The position numbers were made by a program, and so were the translations under genes. A model generated the notes under the pieces. The model was not told where the DNA came from and did not search any database. It saw only the letters and a list, made by a program, of their open reading frames with translations. Source: a virus. From it: a stretch of DNA of 21,366 nucleotides. This document shows positions 15,798 through 21,366 of this stretch, piece by piece; position 1 is the stretch's first letter, and the number at the start of each line of letters is the position of its first letter. The DNA lies in the IMG/VR virus record IMGVR_UViG_3300020207_000202, positions 1-21,366 of that record; one strand, given 5' to 3'.

Positions 15798-15807
15798 ATA
15801 TAAAGAT

Positions 15808-18800
15808 ATGGCTATTAAATTTTTATCTGCTATTGACCAAGGAGCTTATCAACTGCCATCAGTTGATGGCTCTGCCGGTCAAGTGCTAACAACAGATGGT
15901 AGTGGCAATGTAACATTTCAAAGTGTTGCTGCTTCTGCAAACTATTATTTGAGTGGTGCTTCATTTAATACTGGAAACGGTGTTTTGACCTTAACAGTAA
16001 GTGGAGCTGCAAATCAGACTGTTGATTTGGATGGTAGATATGCATTAAGTAGTCATACGCATTCTTATGATAATTATCAGTCCTGGAATCTTAAAACAAA
16101 TGGGATTCAAAGGACTACCGTACAGTCTGGGGGAACATTAGATCTTGTAGCGGGATCTAATGTCTCTCTCAGCTACGGAGCTGGAGGTGTTGTAACAATT
16201 GCCTCCACAGATACAAATACTGATACCAATGATATAGATTATATCAATGCTGCATCATTTAACACAAGTACTGGTGTTATTACAGGTACTGGTGTTGGTA
16301 ATGCAGGATTTACTGTGGATATTGACGGTAGATACTTACCACTTGCAGGGGGTACAATTACAGGTAATTTACAGGTTAATGGTTATATCAAGAGTAATGG
16401 TCAACAACTTGTATTAAATGCTGGAGAATCCGCAGGTTACGCTACGGGACAAACCTCAGAAATTGTATATATCAATGCCGAGGCGGGATTAGAGATTTTA
16501 TCTTCACCCGACAATTGGTCAACAGGATGGGCAGGACGTAATAGTGCGTACATTAACAGAGCAGATGCCACATCATACTTGCCAGGTACTTTAACAGTAA
16601 ATGGACATGGTAACTCCTCACAATGGAATACTGCATACGGTTGGGGTGATCATGCTAGTGCTGGATATCAACCTGCTGGAAACTATTTTACAGATGGTGA
16701 TACAGTATTAAACATGGCCAACAATGATGGTTTTGTGTATGATGACACTACCAACACTATGTATGTTAAGCTAGATGGTACTAACCGTGAGATTTATCAT
16801 ACGGGAATTTTTACTGATAATTCAGCTAACTGGAATACTGCTTATAGCTGGGGTAATCACGCGTCCGCAGGCTACTTAACATCTTATACAGATACAGATA
16901 ATTATGTAGATTCAGTTGCTTTTAATACTACAACTGGTGTTCTTACACTTGGTAGAACAGGAGCTCTTACTGATTTAACTGTTGATTTAGACGGTAGATA
17001 CCAAGGAGCGGGTACATATAATACCATCATAGGAACCGATAGTGATATTAGTGCCACAGGTGCAACTGTAATTAGTGCAATTAATATGACTGATGGTGTT
17101 ATTCAGTCACATAGTACCAGAACCTTAACTCTTGCTAATTTAGGCTACACTGGTTCTGCTACAGCAGATGATTATGGTGGCTGGAGAATCAGTGATTCTT
17201 CAAATACAGAAGTTATTGGTGCCGGTGATACACTAACAGTTGTTGGTGCTGGCGCGGCAAATGTTCAATATGACACAAGTACAAATACACTTACAATTAC
17301 AAGCACTGATACTAACACTAATACTACATATAGTGCTGGAAGCGGTTTATCATTAAGTGGTACTACATTTAGTCACGCTGATACTTCATCTCAATCATCA
17401 GTTAATAACGGTGGTAGAACTTATATTCAAGATATTACATTAGATACCTACGGTCACATTACAGGTATTGTTTCTGCTACAGAAACTGTAACTAATACAG
17501 ATACTATAACTAGAGTTGGTACATCTGGAAATGAAGCCAGTGGAACTATAACTTTGATTGCTGGTGGTGCAACCACTATTTCTCAATCTGGTACATCTAT
17601 TACCATTAGCTCTACAGACACTAATACAGACACTAATAACTATTTAACAGGTGCTAGTTTTAGTACAAGCAATGGTATACTTACGCTAACAAGACAAGGT
17701 CTTGGAGATATTACTGTTGATTTAGATGGTAGATTTACAGATAACGGATATGCTGATGCACTTAACCAGCATTTAAGAACATCTGATTCTCCATCATTTG
17801 CTGGTATGACCATTAATGGTAACCTTACTGTCACAGGTACAACAGTTACTGATCAGGTAGAAGTTGTTTCTACATCAAACGGTATTTTGTTTGAAGGTAG
17901 TGCAGCAGATGCATATGAAGGATTATTATTAGCTGGCACTTTAACAGCAGATAGAACATACACTTTACCAAATGCTACGGGTACAGTAGCACTGACTTCT
18001 GATATTCCAACGGTTAATAATGCAACACTTACCGTGCAAGGCACAGGTATTCTTAGCGGATCCGGTACATTTACGGCAAATGCTTCTAGTAATGCTACTA
18101 TTAGTATTAGTCATAATGACACTTCTACATTAAATGGAGCCTATGGTGGTTCTAATAATGGAGTTGTTATAGAAGATATTACAGTTGATGCGTATGGTCA
18201 TGTTACTGCAATTGGTACAAGAGATCTAGATGGTAGATTTGATAACTATGGTGGTTGGAGAATTAGTGATACTGTAACTACAGAATTATTAGGAGCAGGC
18301 GCAACATTAAATGTTGTAGGAGCGGGTGCATCAACTGTTCAATATGATGCTTCAACAAACACTTTAACAATCACAAGTACAGATACAAACACTGATACTA
18401 ATACAACATATTCTGCAGGCAGCGGTCTTACTTTAACTGGAACAACATTTAGTCACACAGATACAAGTAGTGCTTCTTCTGTAAACAACTCAGGAAGAAC
18501 GTACATACAAGATATTACAATTGATACATACGGTCACGTAACCGGGATATCTTCAGCCACTGAAACAGTAACAAATACTGATACAAACTATTACTTAAAT
18601 GGAGCTTCATTTAATACATCAGATGGTGTATTAACTTTAACAGTATCAGGTACTAGTAATCAAACAGTTGACCTTGATGGAAGATATCAACTTGCCGGTA
18701 CATACAATACTATAATTGGTACAGACTCAGATATTAACACATCTGGTGCTACTATTATTGATAATATATATGTTACTGATGGTGTTATTACAAGTATGGG

Positions 18801-19374
18801 TACACGTACTCTTACTCCTGGTGATATTGGTGCAGCTTACTATGATCATTTTAGATCATTAGGTACTACTGCATTTACAGCAGGTGGTGGAAGTAATTCA
18901 TCTATTACTACAGACCAGTTAATTTCTGAGATGGAAGGTGATGGTGCATTTGATTCTTATACTTCTACATTTAAAACTAGTTGGTCATATGCAGGTAATG
19001 ATAATCTTAGTAATGCTGGAAACTTTACAGAAACTGCCGGTACTTCATGGTTAACTTGGACAGATGATTCTAGTGACAGCACCCGTGGAAATATTACTGC
19101 TCTTGCAATTGCTCCAAATACTGGTGGTTCTGCTTATGGGGTTTATATTTATAATGATCAAGGTTCTGGTTATTCTCCAGGATGGAGGGAAGTTTGGACT
19201 GATAAAACTCTTAACCCTATTGTATCTGCTACTGTATCAAATGATACAACTACTTATGTAAAAGCAGATGGAAGTTCATTTTCATTAACAACTAGTGATG
19301 CTAACTCTAATACATATGTAACCGGAGCATCATTTAATACTGGTGACGGTGTCCTTACATTAACAAGAAACTAG
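15808..19374 (+). CDS. Long repetitive tail fibre, N-terminal part (frame broken at the 3' end)
   Basis: The 1188 residues are a chain of fibre modules: LTLTVSGxxNQTVDLDGRY, NTAYGWGDHASAGY, TGNLTVTGTTV, GTYNTIIGTDSDI, YGGWRISD, and repeated TNTTYSAGSGL...SGTTFSH blocks with IQDITLDTYGHITGI. The N-terminus MAIKFLSAIDQGAYQLP resembles that of the previous fibre. The reading ends at TAG 19372 in the middle of a module, after LTLTRN. In other copies this continues through eight to ten residues into VDLDGRY, and that text resumes at 19371 in another frame. So this is probably the first part of one fibre of about 1,750 residues that ends at 21086. Alternatives are programmed frameshifting, real decay, or a sequence/assembly error in a repeat. 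Confidence 0.75.
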   Translation: MAIKFLSAIDQGAYQLPSVDGSAGQVLTTDGSGNVTFQSVAASANYYLSGASFNTGNGVLTLTVSGAANQTVDLDGRYALSSHTHSYDNYQSWNLKTNGIQRTTVQSGGTLDLVAGSNVSLSYGAGGVVTIASTDTNTDTNDIDYINAASFNTSTGVITGTGVGNAGFTVDIDGRYLPLAGGTITGNLQVNGYIKSNGQQLVLNAGESAGYATGQTSEIVYINAEAGLEILSSPDNWSTGWAGRNSAYINRADATSYLPGTLTVNGHGNSSQWNTAYGWGDHASAGYQPAGNYFTDGDTVLNMANNDGFVYDDTTNTMYVKLDGTNREIYHTGIFTDNSANWNTAYSWGNHASAGYLTSYTDTDNYVDSVAFNTTTGVLTLGRTGALTDLTVDLDGRYQGAGTYNTIIGTDSDISATGATVISAINMTDGVIQSHSTRTLTLANLGYTGSATADDYGGWRISDSSNTEVIGAGDTLTVVGAGAANVQYDTSTNTLTITSTDTNTNTTYSAGSGLSLSGTTFSHADTSSQSSVNNGGRTYIQDITLDTYGHITGIVSATETVTNTDTITRVGTSGNEASGTITLIAGGATTISQSGTSITISSTDTNTDTNNYLTGASFSTSNGILTLTRQGLGDITVDLDGRFTDNGYADALNQHLRTSDSPSFAGMTINGNLTVTGTTVTDQVEVVSTSNGILFEGSAADAYEGLLLAGTLTADRTYTLPNATGTVALTSDIPTVNNATLTVQGTGILSGSGTFTANASSNATISISHNDTSTLNGAYGGSNNGVVIEDITVDAYGHVTAIGTRDLDGRFDNYGGWRISDTVTTELLGAGATLNVVGAGASTVQYDASTNTLTITSTDTNTDTNTTYSAGSGLTLTGTTFSHTDTSSASSVNNSGRTYIQDITIDTYGHVTGISSATETVTNTDTNYYLNGASFNTSDGVLTLTVSGTSNQTVDLDGRYQLAGTYNTIIGTDSDINTSGATIIDNIYVTDGVITSMGTRTLTPGDIGAAYYDHFRSLGTTAFTAGGGSNSSITTDQLISEMEGDGAFDSYTSTFKTSWSYAGNDNLSNAGNFTETAGTSWLTWTDDSSDSTRGNITALAIAPNTGGSAYGVYIYNDQGSGYSPGWREVWTDKTLNPIVSATVSNDTTTYVKADGSSFSLTTSDANSNTYVTGASFNTGDGVLTLTRN
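17173..17502 (+). repeat. Fibre module repeat, copy 1
   Basis: Encodes YGGWRISD, a GAG...VGAGA core with VQYDTSTNTLTITSTDT, then SGTTFSH and YIQDITLDTYGHITGI. It recurs at 18247-18585, and in shortened or diverged form at 19557-19760, 20127-20292 and about 20352-20562. DNA copies differ at many synonymous sites, so the duplications are old or maintained by protein-level selection. Confidence 0.7.
18247..18585 (+). repeat. Fibre module repeat, copy 2
   Basis: Second full copy: YGGWRISD, LLGAGATLNVVGAGA, VQYDASTNTLTITSTDT, then SGLTLTGTTFSH and YIQDITIDTYGHVTGI. Nearly the same protein text as copy 1 with frequent third-position changes. Such repeats make this stretch prone to recombination and to mis-assembly. 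Confidence 0.7.
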
Positions 19375-19469
19375 ATGGACGTTATCAATTAGCAGGAACG
19401 TACAACACTATCATAGGAACAGACACTGACATTGATACTTCAGGTGCTACTATTATAGATAACATCTAT

Positions 19470-21086
19470 ATGACAGATGGGGTTATTACCTCACATGGTA
19501 CTAGAACACTAACATTAGCTAACTTAGGATATACAGGTGCTACAAATGCTGATGCATATGGTGGATGGAGAATTTCTGACGGAGCTACTACTGAACTATT
19601 GGGTGCTGGTGCAACTCTTACAGTTAATGGTACTGGGGCTACAACAGCAATTTATGACGCTGCAACAAATACATTAACAATTAACTCTACAGATACCAAT
19701 ACAAACACCACTTATAGTGCTGGTAATGGTATTAGCCTTTCAGGCACTACATTTAGTGTAGCAGCTGGTACTGGTTTATCTCAAACAAGCACAGGTTTAG
19801 CATTAGCAACTGCCGGTGCTGGAGCCGGAACATACGGTTCTACAGGTAATGGTACTAAGATAGATACAATTACTCTTGACGCTTATGGAAGAATAACTGC
19901 TGTAGCAACCGGAGCAACGGGTGATATTTTAGGGGTTACCGCTGGTACGGGATTATCTGGGGGTGGTACTTCAGGTACTGTGACAGTTTCTTTAAGTCAT
20001 TTAGGTCTTGAATCTTTAGGAGATCCTAATGCTGATCGTGTGGCTTTCTGGGACGATAGTGCGGGTGCATTTAAATGGTTGACAATGGGTTCTAATTTAT
20101 CTATATCAGGAACTACGTTAAATGCCACAGATACAAATACCAATACAACTTATACTGCTGGCGGTGGTTTAACACTTAGCGGTACAACTTTTAGTCATAC
20201 AGATACATCTTCTCAGGCTTCAGTAAATAACTCTGGTAATACAGTAATTCAAGATATTACTGTTGACACATATGGTCATATTACTGGATTAGCTTCTAAA
20301 ACTTTAACTTTATCTGGATTAGGATACACGGGTGCATCTAATGCGGATTTATATAACTATTGGACAATTGATGCAGGTGGTCAACAAACCAATGTTACAA
20401 CACAAAGTATAATAACATTTGTAGGAACGGGAGCAACTAATGTTCAATATGATCCTGTTCTTAAGCAACTTACAATTGATTCCACAGACACTAATACAAA
20501 CACAACGTATAGTGCTGATGGTAACTACGGTCTTACATTATCTGGCACTACGTTTAGACTAGAGGATGATAGACGTAGAAACAGTAGTACTACTGATATT
20601 TATACAGGTAATACTCATGACTATACATTCTATGACGCAAGTATAGGTATCCGTTGGTATACAGCTGGTGCTGAAGAAATGCGTTTACAAGATAATGGTA
20701 CACTCCATGTAGATGGTGATGTTGTTGCTTATTCTAGCACAGTTTCTGACAGAACCTTTAAGGATGATATTGTTACTATAACAGATGCAATAGATAAGGT
20801 TAAAAAGCTAAGAGGTGTTGAGTACGTATGGAATAGCGGTTATAGAAAAGGTAAAAAAGATTTAGGTCTTATTGCACAAGAGGTTCAAGAAGTATTACCA
20901 GAAATTGTACACGAGCATGAGATGCCTCTTATGGAAGATGCAGAAGCTGGTAAAACTTATAAGACCGTAGACTATGAAAAAATGGTTGGCGTGCTCATAG
21001 AAGCAATGAAGGATCAACAAGTAATGATTGATACTTTAACTGCTAAATTAGAGACATTAGAAAAAAACTTTAATTCAAGACTGTAA
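19470..21086 (+). CDS. Tail fibre C-terminal part with S74-type intramolecular chaperone
   Basis: This 538-residue ORF continues the fibre modules of the preceding gene in a different frame; homologous text (LDGRYQLAGTYNTIIGT) begins at 19371, before its first ATG. Residues 1-360 are repeats like those upstream. Residues 366-425 approach the end (YTGNTHDYTFYD, DNGTLHVDGDVVAYSSTV). From Ser426 the endosialidase-type chaperone (peptidase S74) begins: SDRTFKDDI, LRGVEYVWN, DLGLIAQEVQEVLPEIV, YKTVDYEKMVGVLIEAMK, and a final coiled coil. In that family the domain trimerises the fibre and cuts itself off before the Ser; Ser426, Asp427 and Lys431 are in place. It could be translated separately from 19470, but an isolated C-terminal part would lack the attachment end. 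Confidence 0.75.
   Translation: MTDGVITSHGTRTLTLANLGYTGATNADAYGGWRISDGATTELLGAGATLTVNGTGATTAIYDAATNTLTINSTDTNTNTTYSAGNGISLSGTTFSVAAGTGLSQTSTGLALATAGAGAGTYGSTGNGTKIDTITLDAYGRITAVATGATGDILGVTAGTGLSGGGTSGTVTVSLSHLGLESLGDPNADRVAFWDDSAGAFKWLTMGSNLSISGTTLNATDTNTNTTYTAGGGLTLSGTTFSHTDTSSQASVNNSGNTVIQDITVDTYGHITGLASKTLTLSGLGYTGASNADLYNYWTIDAGGQQTNVTTQSIITFVGTGATNVQYDPVLKQLTIDSTDTNTNTTYSADGNYGLTLSGTTFRLEDDRRRNSSTTDIYTGNTHDYTFYDASIGIRWYTAGAEEMRLQDNGTLHVDGDVVAYSSTVSDRTFKDDIVTITDAIDKVKKLRGVEYVWNSGYRKGKKDLGLIAQEVQEVLPEIVHEHEMPLMEDAEAGKTYKTVDYEKMVGVLIEAMKDQQVMIDTLTAKLETLEKNFNSRL
19557..19760 (+). repeat. Fibre module repeat, partial copy 3 (after the frame break)
   Basis: Encodes YGGWRISDGATTELLGAGAT, then an AIYDAATNTLTI block and TNTTYSAGNGISLSGTTFS. 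The IQDIT half is replaced by a different Gly/Ala-rich segment. Its presence in the second reading frame shows that the two ORFs are parts of one fibre. Confidence 0.65.
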
Positions 21087-21366
21087 TGCCACTTCAGAGC
21101 TCAGGTCAAATAAGTATAAGTCAGATTAATGCAGAACTTGGATTATCAAATTCAGATTCAAGTTTAGCTAATTTATCTGCTGCTGCAAATAATACAGATC
21201 CTTGTAATAGTGGATCATTACCTACATCTAATGCAGCACCACATTCTATGGCAGAGTTTTATAACTATGATCATAACTGTACAAGTGGACCAACTCTTAT
21301 ACAATGTACTATTGCAGGACCTTTTCCAATTTCTGATGAAGCTTGTGCGTTTGGTACTGAATTTTG
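21086..21366 (+). CDS. Tail protein, N-terminal part (runs off the window)
   Basis: The ATG overlaps the stop of the fibre gene by one base (TAATG) and the frame is open to the window edge, giving about 93 residues. It begins MPLQSSGQISISQINAELG, a form seen at the start of many phage tail and receptor-binding proteins, followed by a Ser/Asn-rich stretch and SMAEFYNYDHNC, the second half of that N-terminal unit. Further Gly/Pro/Cys-rich sequence follows (TLIQCTIAGPFPIS). The remaining protein is outside the window, so its end domain and role cannot be judged. Confidence 0.75.
   Translation, partial: MPLQSSGQISISQINAELGLSNSDSSLANLSAAANNTDPCNSGSLPTSNAAPHSMAEFYNYDHNCTSGPTLIQCTIAGPFPISDEACAFGTEF

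Noticed and set aside
19372-19374. TAG read-through (recoding to an amino acid) to join the two fibre parts
   Set aside because: Reading on in the same frame soon meets more TAG codons and gives text unrelated to the modules; the homologous continuation is in the -1 frame.
15808-21086. Diversity-generating retroelement variable region in the fibre
   Set aside because: No reverse transcriptase, no template repeat with A-specific changes and no C-type lectin end; the repeats differ mainly at synonymous sites.

Overview
This window is the virion-structure module of a tailed double-stranded DNA bacteriophage (Caudoviricetes). All credible genes read on the + strand, and the order is the classic one: packaging ATPase, portal, scaffold-like protein, major capsid protein, connector proteins, a probable second major structural protein, then tail proteins and long receptor-binding fibres. 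Base composition is AT-rich, and start codons are preceded by A/T-rich leaders (such as AACAATTATG) instead of Shine-Dalgarno sequences. That pattern is characteristic of Bacteroidota, so a Bacteroidota-infecting phage is the best inference. The TerL/portal/MCP sizes and the connector sequence would fit a crAss-like or related lineage, but this cannot be settled by reading alone.

Layout. 1-560: the end of an unknown gene, a 41-aa ORF, and a GroES-like co-chaperonin. 557-5514: terminase large subunit and a long portal protein. 5515-8669: a promoter-like site, a scaffold-like protein with an acidic repeat tract, the major capsid protein, and a rho-independent terminator. 8683-11185: a 52-aa protein, a strongly structured 83-nt intergenic element, an unidentified virion-type protein, a probable head-tail connector, and a Dps/ferritin-like protein that keeps the ferroxidase ligand spacing. 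11203-12569: a self-contained unit of promoter-like site, 414-aa probable major structural protein and terminator. 12586-21366: a third promoter-like site, then a Cys-rich protein, a 42-aa zinc-ribbon-like protein, a tail-associated protein, a 620-aa fibre, a very long repetitive fibre ending in an S74-type chaperone domain but split by a frameshift at about 19372, and the start of another tail protein.

How it works together. TerL packages DNA through the portal. The capsid protein assembles with the scaffold-like protein, probably with folding help from the GroES homologue acting on host GroEL. The two genes with the most biased codon use (MCP and the 414-aa protein) lie in units bounded by a promoter-like motif and a terminator, which suggests they are dosed separately from their neighbours. 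The fibre genes form the host-recognition apparatus, and the break in the longest one is the most notable anomaly. Of the 18 stop codons of called genes, 15 are TAA, 3 are TAG and none is TGA.
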